A stretch of 64,000 nucleotides of DNA from contig JBGSHS010000450.1 of assembly GCA_041752115.1 (NCBI GenBank), positions 1 to 64,000 of the forward strand. Direction: 5' to 3'. The notes under the pieces were generated by a model. The model was not told the origin of the DNA. It made no database searches and worked only from the letters and a program-made list of their open reading frames with translations. This stretch comes from JAJRVM01 sp041752115. Lineage in GTDB: Bacteria; Planctomycetota; Planctomycetia; Pirellulales; Pirellulaceae. This document shows, in pieces, positions 26,632-35,372 of the stretch. Both the position numbers and the translations under genes were made by a program. Each line of letters begins with the position of its first letter. Within the stretch, counting starts at the first letter, position 1.

Positions 26632-27642
26632 ATGAACTATAGGTTGCCCATACTCGCAGTGGCTTTTACCGGGCTGGTGGGATTCGGCATGGTGGTTGGC
26701 TTGTATTCGCAAGTTGCTGTGGGGGAAGATGTTGCGTCGACTGGAGCGGGACCGCCACCCGCTGCCGCTGGACAGGAAGCCGAAGTGGTCGCCAGCGGAC
26801 AGGATCTTGTCTCTCAAGCTGCTCAACGACTGCTCCTGGCGCCGGGAATTGAGGCCCGAACGCGCCAACGTGTGAATATCTTCGGCCAGCAGTTGGTCGG
26901 TTCGGGAACTTATTTGCAGCTCACCCATGGCCCCCGACTCATGCTGAGACTTGACCTGAAATTGCAGGTGGGGGACCGGCCAACCAGCCTGCGGCAGATC
27001 AGCGACGGTGATTCGCTCTGGGTCTTGCGGCAACAAGAGGGAAACAACCGGGTGTCCCGTGTCAACGTGCGGCGGCTGCGCGATGCAGCGGCGAAGGCCG
27101 AGCCGGCTGCGTTATCCCCATCGCTCTGGATGGCCCTGGGTGGGGCTCCATGTCTCCTGGCCCAACTCGAAGAGAACTTCCAGTTTGGTCCCCCCCAACC
27201 GCAATTGATCGGCAAGCTGCCTGTCTGGTATGTGTCGGGGACATGGAAACCTCACGCGCTGGCCCGCCTGTTGCCCGAGCAGAGTGAAGCCATCCTGGCT
27301 GGCAAGCAGGCCGATCTCCAGTTGCTCCCGGAGCATCTGCCGCACGGTGTAACGTTGATCCTGGGACGTGATCAGGTCATCCCTTTGTTTCCCTACAGCT
27401 TCTCGTTTCATCGGGACGTTCCCGCCGAAGACGAGCAACAGCCGTACCAGCGAATCCCGCTCGTGACCTGGGAGTTGTTCCAGGTCCGCGTTCGATCCGA
27501 TCTGCCCACGTCGGAATTCGACTTCCGTCCAGCGGATCAAGAGATCGACGAACAGACCGAAGAGTATTTGCATCGGTTAGAGAGGGCAGTCAAGTCGCAC
27601 AGCGCGGCCAAAACGCCTCAGTCTCAATCGGACCCTCAGTAG
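26632..27642 (+). CDS. Exported protein, LolA-like fold suspected
   Basis: 336 residues. A signal peptide (LPILAVAFTGLVGFGMVVGLY) targets it outside. The mature part begins with a Pro/Ala linker, then a pattern of strands: RVNIFGQQLVGSGTYLQLTHG, MLRLDLKLQVG, SLRQISDGDSLWVLRQ and RVSRVNVRRLRDA. This alternation, with a final Ser/Asp turn, resembles the half-barrel of LolA and related lipid-binding periplasmic proteins. The fold assignment is a suspicion based on segment order, not on a full match. It is monocistronic as far as I can see and lies divergent from the lipoprotein block. There is no obvious catalytic motif. Confidence 0.6.
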   Translation: MNYRLPILAVAFTGLVGFGMVVGLYSQVAVGEDVASTGAGPPPAAAGQEAEVVASGQDLVSQAAQRLLLAPGIEARTRQRVNIFGQQLVGSGTYLQLTHGPRLMLRLDLKLQVGDRPTSLRQISDGDSLWVLRQQEGNNRVSRVNVRRLRDAAAKAEPAALSPSLWMALGGAPCLLAQLEENFQFGPPQPQLIGKLPVWYVSGTWKPHALARLLPEQSEAILAGKQADLQLLPEHLPHGVTLILGRDQVIPLFPYSFSFHRDVPAEDEQQPYQRIPLVTWELFQVRVRSDLPTSEFDFRPADQEIDEQTEEYLHRLERAVKSHSAAKTPQSQSDPQ

Positions 27643-27812
27643 AATGCAGAGCACGGCACCTCGGATGTTCAAGGGGCCTCAAGCCGTTCATGTTCTGCAG
27701 ATGTGCTGATGCTAAGAGTCTGCCAGGCCTTCGTCTTTAACGTGGATCCGCTCCCTTCTTGCCACGGGTGGATTGCCGGTGCAGCGTCGCCGGTCCTCGC
27801 ACTTTCTGGACG

Positions 27813-28451
27813 CTACTGCAAATGAAAAGCGGCGTTCGTCGTCAGGACTTTCAGCTGTTCCTGCCGATAGCGAATCACGTTCACCCCACAATTGTCTTGA
27901 TCGATGCTGCGGGCCTTGGCCAGTGGCACGCTTAACATGTGGGCCAGGAGGACCCGGTTCACCACGTTGTGTCCGACGGCGAGGATGACCTTTCCCAGAT
28001 TCTCACGCATCAGTTGTTGCAGCGCCGGCAGGACCCGGTCGAGCACCTGTTGCAGATTCTCTCCGCCAGCGTAACCGTGGGTGGCCGGGTCGGCGACGAA
28101 CTGGGCGTAGGCTTCCGGTTCCTCGCGCTCGATTTCCATCCAGCAACGTCCTTCCCAGCGTCCAACATTGACTTCGTGGAAGCGATCCACCGGCAGGGGA
28201 ACAATGCCGTGCGGTCGCGCGATGATCTCGGCGGTCTGGGCCGCTCGCCGCAGAGGGCTGCAGAAGGCGGCAGCGAGCGGCTGAGTACATAAGAAGGAGG
28301 CCGTACGTTCGGCTTGCTGACATCCCTCTTCTGAGAGGGGTGAGTCATCAACCGTTCCCTGGATCCGGGGAGGGCGGGCGAGATTATTGAGGGTGGCCGC
28401 GTGTCGTACGAGAAACAGAAGGCAGGTATCGGAGGAAGCTTGGTAGGGCAT
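27813..28451 (-). CDS. Histidine phosphatase (phosphoglycerate mutase-like) family protein
   Basis: 212 residues from the ATG at 28451; a TTG at 28469 is the alternative. The catalytic His lies in LFLVRHAAT, an RHG-type motif with Ala in place of Gly. The expected Arg lies in CSPLRRAAQTAEII, and the second active His in LAVGHNVVNRVLL. Other family marks are QGTVDDSPLSEEGCQQA and VNVGRWEGR. Members dephosphorylate sugars, cobalamin precursors or small phosphate esters, or act as broad phosphatases; the substrate here is unknown. It precedes pdxA in map order, but pdxA is upstream on the same strand, with a 65-base gap between them, so the two may be co-transcribed. Confidence 0.88.
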   Translation of the reverse strand: MPYQASSDTCLLFLVRHAATLNNLARPPRIQGTVDDSPLSEEGCQQAERTASFLCTQPLAAAFCSPLRRAAQTAEIIARPHGIVPLPVDRFHEVNVGRWEGRCWMEIEREEPEAYAQFVADPATHGYAGGENLQQVLDRVLPALQQLMRENLGKVILAVGHNVVNRVLLAHMLSVPLAKARSIDQDNCGVNVIRYRQEQLKVLTTNAAFHLQ

Positions 28452-28516
28452 GGCGGAAGAGAATGTCAATGTGAGTTAAATGGAACTTTGCGGCGAAATG
28501 AGTGCATGGACGGCAA

Positions 28517-29566
28517 TTAGTGCCAAATCAGATGTTCACGGCAGCGGACGAGCGAGGCGGCTGCTTCGATCGCTGCCACCATCGATTCGCACTGTGCGCT
28601 ACCCTGCCACGCCCGGTCGTAGGCCGTACCGTGTGCCACACTGGTGCGGATGACGGGCAAGCCGAGTGTGATGTTTACTGCCTGGTGCATGGTCAACAGT
28701 TTCAACGCGATGTGACCCTGGTCATGGTACATGGCGACGACCGCATCGAATTCGCCGGCTGCGGCTCGTGACAGGAGGGTGTCTGCGGGATAAGGTCCAT
28801 GAAGCTCCAGCCCAGACTGACGGCCCGCTTCCACTGCTGGCCGAATCAGCCGCAGTTCCTCGTCACCAAACCGTCCCGCTTCTCCACCGTGTGGATTGAG
28901 TGCACAGACTCCGATGCGCGGATGACGTGCATCTCCTTCTCCCAAGAGCATGGCACGGGTCACGACGTGGGCCAACTGAGCTGTCTGTACGATGCGTTGG
29001 GTGGTGATCAGGTGGAATACTTCGCGTAGCGCGACATGCAGGGTGACATGAGCGACTCCCAACCCGGCCAGCTGCCGATCGCCCTGCCGCCGGGCCAGGT
29101 AGAGCATCATGGCTACGTCACGAACCCCACAGAGATCGGCCAGCAATTCGGTGTGGCCAGGATAATCGTGTCCGGCAGCCGCCAGGGCTTCTTTGTTGAG
29201 TGGAGCGGTGACGAGGGCGTCGACCTGGCGTGCCAGGGCCAGTTGGCAGGCCCGCGTGACCGCCAGGTACGCGGCCTGACCGCCACGGGCATCCACACGG
29301 CCTGGTGTCAGGTGCAGGACATCGTCGCCACCGCAGGTGAGGCAGGGCATCTGATCGACCGACGAGTGCACGGCCGTGACGTGCTCCACGTTCACGACCT
29401 GGATGGGAGCCCTTACCAGTTCGACGGCGCGGCGCAAGAGCGACGGATGGCCGAGCACGACGGCTCGACATTTGTCGTGCCAGGCCGCGTGCCGCCATGC
29501 CTTGGCGATGGTCTCCGGTCCGACTCCCGTCGGATCGCCCATCGTGATTGCCAATAGAGGTTTCAT
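28517..29566 (-). CDS. pdxA: 4-hydroxythreonine-4-phosphate dehydrogenase (pyridoxal phosphate biosynthesis)
   Basis: 349 residues from the ATG at 29566; an ATG at 29575 is also possible. PdxA oxidises 4-phosphohydroxy-L-threonine in the DXP-dependent pathway to pyridoxine phosphate. The N-terminus MKPLLAITMGDPTGVGPETIAKA is the family's signature, followed by VTAPLNKEAL, GHTELLA and AMYHDQGHIALK, whose His binds the metal, and TLGLPVIRTSVAHGTA near the end. The length fits. A histidine phosphatase gene follows downstream. The PLP enzyme aminotransferase in this window would use the product, but not in a local operon sense. Confidence 0.92.
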   Translation of the reverse strand: MKPLLAITMGDPTGVGPETIAKAWRHAAWHDKCRAVVLGHPSLLRRAVELVRAPIQVVNVEHVTAVHSSVDQMPCLTCGGDDVLHLTPGRVDARGGQAAYLAVTRACQLALARQVDALVTAPLNKEALAAAGHDYPGHTELLADLCGVRDVAMMLYLARRQGDRQLAGLGVAHVTLHVALREVFHLITTQRIVQTAQLAHVVTRAMLLGEGDARHPRIGVCALNPHGGEAGRFGDEELRLIRPAVEAGRQSGLELHGPYPADTLLSRAAAGEFDAVVAMYHDQGHIALKLLTMHQAVNITLGLPVIRTSVAHGTAYDRAWQGSAQCESMVAAIEAAASLVRCREHLIWH

Positions 29567-30328
29567 GCAGCCCATTGTAGAGAGCCTGGCGCAGTGTGGT
29601 CCAGCCGGCACTCCGTATCGTGGGAGATGCCAGGAGAGGTGAGCAGGAGAGGTGAGCAGGGGAGGTGAGCAGGGACCAGGCAGAGGCGAGCGGGACGCGG
29701 CGCACGGATGGTGCGAAGCCGCGTCGGCCGGGGGTGGCCGGGGATCACTTCCCGCCGCAGTTGATGCGGCGGTGACCAAGAGAGTGCGTGGCCAGGGATC
29801 TGGTGGCGTTGCTTATGTATGACAATATTATGTCACACGTTGTGACGCCATGGCGAGTGAATGCGGAGTGGGGGCTCTTCCTCAGGGCGGGCCCCCTGGC
29901 CAGGCGCGGTGCGTCCTGGCCGCAGGCGGCAGGGGCCGACTGCGAACGGCAAGCGGTTGGCTTTCAGCGCGGATAGCCCTTGGGTGACGGAGGGGAGTTG
30001 GCTGTTCGGAACCGCCGGTTCTGCGTTTGCAGAGGGGCGAGCGACCGTGACTGGCACGCAGCCCGCTCGGCGATACGTCCGGTTTGTTCTGCGGATGCGG
30101 CGAGGATGGGAGAAACTCGCCTCTGTGAGGTTCCCAGCGGTTGCATTGTCCCGGCCGTCGGATAAAAATCTCTGTCGTCAGGAGAGGCTGTTGTCGGAGG
30201 GGACCGGAAGGGCCGTGGGCGGCTGGCTCTGAGCTGCTCGGCAGCGGGAAGCCAGGCTTGGCTGGCGGGACCCAGTCGAGTTCGTCGTCCGGACGTGGAA
30301 GTGGCACTTCCCGAAGAGAGAAAGGGTG
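29567..30328. other. Intergenic region between divergent pdxA and SHD1 genes
   Basis: About 760 bases. I see no gene. It contains the 13-base tandem repeats close to pdxA (separate entry), an AT-rich run near 29813-29833 (TGTATGACAATATTATGTC) that could be a promoter, and GC-rich DNA up to the SHD1 gene. Confidence 0.45.
29632..29670. repeat. Three tandem 13-base repeats in the pdxA leader
   Basis: Units at 29632-29644, 29645-29657 and 29658-29670; the first two are identical (AGGAGAGGTGAGC) and the third differs by one base. They lie 65-105 bases upstream of the pdxA start. On the plus strand the unit contains an SD-like GGAG(A/G)GGTGA, and the minus-strand pdxA leader would contain the complementary CACCTC. 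The repeat unit is not a multiple of three, so it is not coding. Confidence 0.8.
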
Positions 30329-32281
30329 ATGGGGGATCGCACGATGGCGGGAGCACGCACGCTTTTCTGGTTCGCGGTTTTGGCTGGAGTTCAGACGGTC
30401 GCCTGGGCTCAGTCAGATGGTCAGCGCGAGTGGAGTGATGCAACGGGTAAGTTCAAGGTCGTGGGACGGTTGATTGAGGTCAAGGATGGGGTGGTATTCC
30501 TCGAGAATGGCGAGGGAAAGACCCTGCGGGTCCCGCTGGCCAAATTGAGCAAGGCCGACCAGGATTATCTCAGCGGCGGCTCCAGCCCATTCGAAATGGT
30601 GGAGTCTGAGAGCGGTGCGAAAGAAACCAAGAAGTCAAGCACTTCCGCCGGTAGTTCGACCGGTACGGCCTCTGCCAGGAGCAGCTTCGACTGGTCATCC
30701 TCGGTGACGGTTGAGTGGGATGATGTGGAGAATTTTAACTCGATGGCGGGAGTCGAGTGGGCTGTGCCACTGCCGGAAAGCAATACGCTGAACTTCGAAC
30801 CGAAGCGTGCGGCGATGGCCAAGAAGGCGAACTTCTTTGAGGGGATACACCCGCTGAGTGTGAATCCCATCTGTCAGCGAGCCGTCGTGGGATACAGTGT
30901 CTCGTTCAGTGTGCCACAGCCACTGAGTCGGCTGTCGCTGGTTGACCTCGTGGCGGGCAAATCCGTTAATGCGGAGCCGATTGAAGCGCATATGCGCCCG
31001 CTCGCCTTGTTGGATGACGGCCGCAGCGTGCTGATGGTGGGAGCGAGTGATGAACGCGGCGGACATGAGACGCCGGACCAGTTGCAGGTCTGGCAGTTCA
31101 ATGGCAAGAAGGTCGTCCGGTCGGACAGTTGGGTGCCTTACCCGATGGACAAAGAGGAGTGGGGCAAGACCCAGAATGCTGCGGTTGTCTCGGCAGTACC
31201 GGTCGCAGCGAATCGTCTGCTCACCTGCAGCGACAAGGGGCATGTGGTCCTGTGGGAACTGGCTGATCGCCGTCCCCTCTGGCATGCGCGTTTGAGCGGC
31301 AACTTTGCTCTCGCTCCGTCGACCGATCGCAGCCTGCTGGCGGTGTTTGACGACAAGGCGATCATGGTCCTCAAGACCGACACGGCGGAGATCGTGGGGA
31401 GTACCGCGTTGGAGCAGAATACGCATGTGGCCTGGCCGCGGATTGCCTGGAGTCCGAGCGGCAAACGGTTGCTGATTTCCTACCATATGCAAGTACGCAT
31501 GCTCGACGTGGAGAAGGGAGAATGGCTCTACAGTTACAGTTCTTCCAGCGGGCCGGCAGCTTCCCATGCGCTCAGTTGCCCCCACGATGACTACGCCCTG
31601 CTCGACAACCGGCTGTTGGTGCACTTGCCCACCAAGATTCAGGTGTGCGAGTACCGCGATGCGGGCCAGATCGATATTGTGGGCGGCACGGCGTTCATTG
31701 CCATGCTGTCGGATGCTGGTGGACTGTTGGCGCCGGGTAAGTTCCCGCATCCAGCGGCCGAGAAAATGCTCGAAAAGGCTCAATCCGATCCGTCCGTATT
31801 CCTGATTCATCCCGGCGTCGAAGTGGCCATTGACGTGTCCCAAGTGAATCCGCAGTACCAGCAGACGGTGTTTCAGGGCTTAGAGAAGGCTGCGCAAGCA
31901 TCCGGCTATAAGGTCGTGCAGACGTCGCCCATCTTTCTGTCGGCCAGCATTACGGGACCCAAGCAGGAAGCCGTCAGCTACATCGCCAGTGGCTCGTACG
32001 TGGTGAATGCCTATTCGTCGACCGTCAAGCTGCTCTGGAACGGCCGAGAGCTCTGGCAGACCGGGGGCAGCAATGTGCCGGGAGTGCTGATGACGAAACC
32101 GGGTCAGTCGATTGAGGAGGCGCTGGCGGAGGCGGGCCAGCAGCCCAACCTCGGTGTATTTGAGTCCGCTCGTTTTCCGGAGTTCATGCAGAAGCCGGCC
32201 GACAATCAGCAGGCGGGAAACAACAGCACCGCGCTGATGGCATCTGCGTTCACGATGCAGGGGCTCGTGGATTCGCAGTAA
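30329..32281 (+). CDS. Exported protein with SLA1-homology 1 (SHD1) domain and beta-propeller-like body
   Basis: About 650 residues. The start is the ATG at 30329, or 30344 with GGGGGAT upstream. A signal peptide (LFWFAVLAGVQTVAWAQ) is followed by an SHD1 domain at about residues 28-72: REWSDATGKFKVVGRLIEV and LRVPLAKLSKADQDYLSGG. This small domain is widespread in planctomycetes. A Ser-rich linker precedes a body with WD40/propeller-like turns, such as LLTCSDKGHVVLWEL and LQVWQFNGKKV. The stop codon (TAA) overlaps the start of dtd by one base (TAATG), so the two are translationally coupled. Function unknown. Confidence 0.83.
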   Translation: MGDRTMAGARTLFWFAVLAGVQTVAWAQSDGQREWSDATGKFKVVGRLIEVKDGVVFLENGEGKTLRVPLAKLSKADQDYLSGGSSPFEMVESESGAKETKKSSTSAGSSTGTASARSSFDWSSSVTVEWDDVENFNSMAGVEWAVPLPESNTLNFEPKRAAMAKKANFFEGIHPLSVNPICQRAVVGYSVSFSVPQPLSRLSLVDLVAGKSVNAEPIEAHMRPLALLDDGRSVLMVGASDERGGHETPDQLQVWQFNGKKVVRSDSWVPYPMDKEEWGKTQNAAVVSAVPVAANRLLTCSDKGHVVLWELADRRPLWHARLSGNFALAPSTDRSLLAVFDDKAIMVLKTDTAEIVGSTALEQNTHVAWPRIAWSPSGKRLLISYHMQVRMLDVEKGEWLYSYSSSSGPAASHALSCPHDDYALLDNRLLVHLPTKIQVCEYRDAGQIDIVGGTAFIAMLSDAGGLLAPGKFPHPAAEKMLEKAQSDPSVFLIHPGVEVAIDVSQVNPQYQQTVFQGLEKAAQASGYKVVQTSPIFLSASITGPKQEAVSYIASGSYVVNAYSSTVKLLWNGRELWQTGGSNVPGVLMTKPGQSIEEALAEAGQQPNLGVFESARFPEFMQKPADNQQAGNNSTALMASAFTMQGLVDSQ

Positions 32282-32724
32282 TGAAAGCCTGCATTCAGCG
32301 CGTCAGCCAAGCTCAGGTGCAAGTCGACGGGGTCATCGTTGGAGAGATCGATCGTGGCTTGCTGGTGCTGTTGGGTGTGGGACACGAGGATACCGAGCGC
32401 GATGCGGATTACCTGGCCGCCAAGCTCGTGGGGTTGCGCGTCTTTGAGGACGACGAGGGCAAGATGAATCGCTCACTCGAGGAAGTGAGTGGAGCCATGC
32501 TGGTCGTCAGTCAGTTCACGCTCTGGGGTGACTGTCGCAAGGGAAAGCGTCCCAGCTTCGTGGCGGCAGCGCCGCCCGCCATGGCAGAGCGACTCTACGA
32601 GCACTTCTGTATTGCCGTGGAACGACTCGGCATCACGGTGGCGCGTGGCGTCTTTCGCGCTCATATGGATGTCACACTGACCAATGATGGTCCGGTGACG
32701 ATCAATCTCGAGAGCAAGCGCTAA
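32281..32724 (+). CDS. dtd: D-aminoacyl-tRNA deacylase
   Basis: 147 residues, the family's normal length. It hydrolyses D-amino acids and glycine mischarged on tRNA. The N-terminus MKACIQRVSQAQVQVDG matches the family, as do the active-site motif SQFTLWGDCRKGKRPSF and, near the C-terminus, the cross-subunit motif LTNDGPVTI (Gly-Pro in a cis arrangement). The start overlaps the stop of the SHD1 gene (TAATG). The 3' end overlaps the convergent YdjM-like gene by four bases. Confidence 0.95.
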   Translation: MKACIQRVSQAQVQVDGVIVGEIDRGLLVLLGVGHEDTERDADYLAAKLVGLRVFEDDEGKMNRSLEEVSGAMLVVSQFTLWGDCRKGKRPSFVAAAPPAMAERLYEHFCIAVERLGITVARGVFRAHMDVTLTNDGPVTINLESKR

Positions 32725-33452
32725 CGCAGGAAGCTGTCCCGAGCTTGCTGCGGCACCTGCTCCACCGGCGCTTCCACCTGCCGCGCCGTGTGAACCCCGA
32801 CCGGATGATGCTCCTCCATGTACTGCATCAGCATCGGATCACCCCAGGCGAGCAAAGCCAGAACGATCAGCTTGCCGTACGTCGAGACGTTGGGCCAGGC
32901 ACCCTGGGTGGACCAGAGCTTCAGTGCACTGCCGAAGGACTTCTTGAGTCGGATTCCGCGAAAGTCCACACTGTACAGTTCGTCCAGTACCAGGTGGACC
33001 AGGAATCCGGCGACGGCCGCGGCCGTCCAGTAAATGCGCAGCTCCAGGTGCTGGTGATCGGTGATCAGGAAGGCCAGGAGCCCAACCGTTGCGGCGGCCG
33101 GCAGGCTGTGCCACATGCCGCGATGCACCGTGTAACGGCGAAACAGCTCCGCCACTCCAAAGCGAATGCCAACATACATGCAGGCACAAGCCAGCACGAT
33201 CGACTCGCGCGTCCAGCCGAGTGACTGAAAGCGGCTGATCATCAGCATGGGCACGAAGGCCGATATGAACGCGACCGATTCGCGGTACGGTACGCCGCTG
33301 TCGCTGTCCAGGTCGGGCAGAATCCCCGCCACACTGCAGAGTCCGCCGGCCAAGATGCACGACTCAATCGGGATTCCATAACTGTAGCCGGCTGCGCCCA
33401 GGCCAACCCCTGCCAGTGTCGAACACGTGATGTGTGTTTTGAAGTCTGCCAT
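32721..33452 (-). CDS. YdjM/DUF457-family membrane metal-dependent hydrolase
   Basis: 243 residues. Four or five hydrophobic segments and a His/Asp motif set are visible: the N-terminal MADFKTHITCSTLAG, with a His near the membrane, LPDLDSDSG, which carries metal-binding Asp residues, RGMWHSLPAAA and HLVLDELYSVDF. This order matches the YdjM/YbcI group (DUF457), predicted membrane-bound metal-dependent hydrolases. The substrate is unknown. It is convergent with dtd and shares four bases with it. Confidence 0.8.
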   Translation of the reverse strand: MADFKTHITCSTLAGVGLGAAGYSYGIPIESCILAGGLCSVAGILPDLDSDSGVPYRESVAFISAFVPMLMISRFQSLGWTRESIVLACACMYVGIRFGVAELFRRYTVHRGMWHSLPAAATVGLLAFLITDHQHLELRIYWTAAAVAGFLVHLVLDELYSVDFRGIRLKKSFGSALKLWSTQGAWPNVSTYGKLIVLALLAWGDPMLMQYMEEHHPVGVHTARQVEAPVEQVPQQARDSFLR

Positions 33453-34032
33453 CGTGTTGCTGCTCGCCTTGCGTGCCGAGAATCACCAGGGAATGCCCAC
33501 TGCTCATCCCCTGCTCTGTTGAAACGCCGCTGCGTGTGGTCGCGGACTGTACGCGAACTCCCCCTTCGCTGCCAAGAGCGATTCCCAGAATCGAACCTCC
33601 AGGGCGAGTCCGAACGCAGTGACCGACAGTCGGCCACCCGTCTCAAGGTGTTGTGGTTCGGCGAGAGGTGGTCGGGTGCGGTCCCGCCAGAGTGGAGCCT
33701 CTTGAAATCGTCTTCGCCTGCCAGGCTAGCACCGCTATACTGGCGCGTCCTCGCCGAATACACCTAAGGCGACAGGGCCGCCAGCCGAAAAGGGAGAAGG
33801 CCATCCATTGGTCCGCTCACGCTGGTCGCTCGGCACATATCCGCGCACGGTGCGCGCATGTTACACAGTAATATCTGTGCGTCCGTGCGGGAGTTGCGGC
33901 AGCTGGCGGTGCCGCGTCGCTCGTACTGCCGAATCGTGCGTCCGATGCGAGCGGCGCACGCTAGCAGTGCTTTGATAGCATCGTGCGGCAGAGGTCGGAT
34001 CGGATGGATCAAGTGGACAGTGGGTGACGTGG
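33453..34032. other. Intergenic region
   Basis: About 580 bases between the divergent YdjM-like and CvpA-like genes. No tRNA, gene or firm promoter was recognised, apart from a short A/T-richer stretch near 33860-33880. Confidence 0.4.
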
Positions 34033-34653
34033 ATGACCATCGACACGTATGACATCGTCATGCTCCTGGTGCTGATCGTGGCGACGGCGTTTGGGGCCTG
34101 GAAAGGGCTGGCCTGGCAGGTGGCGTCGCTCGCGGCCATTTTTGTCAGCTATGTGATCGCCTATCAGTTTCGGCACACGTTCGCGGCGTGGATTCCGGTG
34201 GACGCACCGTGGAGCGTGTTCCTGGCGATGCTGCTGTTGTACGTGCTGAGTTCGTTAGGGATCTGGATCATCTTCCAGTGGATTTCGAAGTGGATCGACC
34301 GCGTGAAGCTCAAGGAGTTCGACCGTCAGGTAGGGGCGTTGTTCGGGCTGCTCAAAGGGGTGCTGCTGTGTGTGATCATCACGTTGTTTGCCGTTACGCT
34401 ATTAGGGCAGCGGCAACGTGAGGCGATTGTCAATTCACGATCTGGCTATTACATCGCCGTGTTGTTGAGCAAGTCGCACGGTCTGATGCCGGAGGAAATC
34501 AATGACGTGTTGGGGCCGTATCTGCATGTTCTGGACGAACGATTGGGCGAGTCGTCGGAGGGTGGCGCCGAGGGTTTGGGGGAGCAGGGGAGTGGTTCAG
34601 GTGGCGCGCTCTCAGGCCGTCGGACGAAGCTGCCCAACAACTTTTCGTATTGA
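34033..34653 (+). CDS. CvpA-family membrane protein
   Basis: About 206 residues, from the ATG at 34033 (GTG at 34024 possible). Four hydrophobic segments are visible: IVMLLVLIVATAFGAWKGL, VASLAAIFVSYVIAYQF, VFLAMLLLYVLSSLGIWIIF and LLKGVLLCVIITLFAVTLL. The order and the G-A-W-K-G-L after the first segment match CvpA (colicin V production accessory) proteins. The C-terminal 60 residues are a Gly/Ser-rich cytoplasmic tail. The role in the cell is unclear; family members affect envelope stability. It has no operon partner here. Confidence 0.8.
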   Translation: MTIDTYDIVMLLVLIVATAFGAWKGLAWQVASLAAIFVSYVIAYQFRHTFAAWIPVDAPWSVFLAMLLLYVLSSLGIWIIFQWISKWIDRVKLKEFDRQVGALFGLLKGVLLCVIITLFAVTLLGQRQREAIVNSRSGYYIAVLLSKSHGLMPEEINDVLGPYLHVLDERLGESSEGGAEGLGEQGSGSGGALSGRRTKLPNNFSY

Positions 34654-35372
34654 GTTGTCGCGGGGTCGTTGGAGCGATCGGAAGGCGGCGTGCTGTGTGG
34701 ATCCAGCAGGTGAGGTGGCCCTGGCAGGTGACTGGAGCGGTCTGGCCAGAAACGGGCGAAATCCCCGGGGAAAACGAACACCCAACCGAACATAAGAAAC
34801 ATTATCGGACGTTGCAGTGAGGCCCGGATTCCCCGCCGTTTCCACCCTTTTCTGACTCCCGACCATGGGCGCAACGGCCCTCGCCGACGGTTCCGACCAG
34901 GGCCGCTCGCCACCGTCGAGACGCGGGGCGCCCAACGCTCGTCCCAGCCCACGTGCGCCGCCGAGTCGGCGCAATAACAGGCTCGGCGATCAGCGCGGCG
35001 AATGGTCCGATCAAGCGCGCGCTGCGCGTTTGAACAACGAGTCAACATCGCGAGTCGACCGATCCATCCGCCTGGGTCGCCGTCGTCTCAGTGCGCGGCA
35101 GGGGGTCCGGAGAGGGCGCGGCATCGGCTTCGTCGCTCTGGGGATGAGGCAACTTCCTCGGTAGCCGTGCCGCTCACGGTGGCTTGCCATCGGGACCTTC
35201 TGCAGGCCTCCCTTGGGTCCCTCCCGAATCGGCCCGAGCCGCCGCTTGCCCAAGCCAACGGTAGTCTGTTTCCGACCCGTCGGGCCGCGAGTCGACAGGT
35301 CCAAGAAACGCCACGAGCCGCCCTCTGAGTGAGAGCGGCTCGTGTGAGTCACGTAGGAGCTACTCAATGCCA
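34654..35372. other. Intergenic region between convergent genes
   Basis: About 720 bases with no credible gene; it contains a terminator-like inverted repeat near the VWA gene (separate entry). The remainder is GC-rich with chance open frames. Confidence 0.45.
35312..35344. terminator. Hairpin downstream of the first VWA gene
   Basis: The arms at 35312-35321 and 35335-35344 (CACGAGCCGC and its reverse complement) form a 10-base stem with a 13-base loop. It lies 29 bases past the 3' end of the leftward VWA gene. On that strand the stem is followed by GCGTTTCTT, so it is a plausible terminator. Confidence 0.65.
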
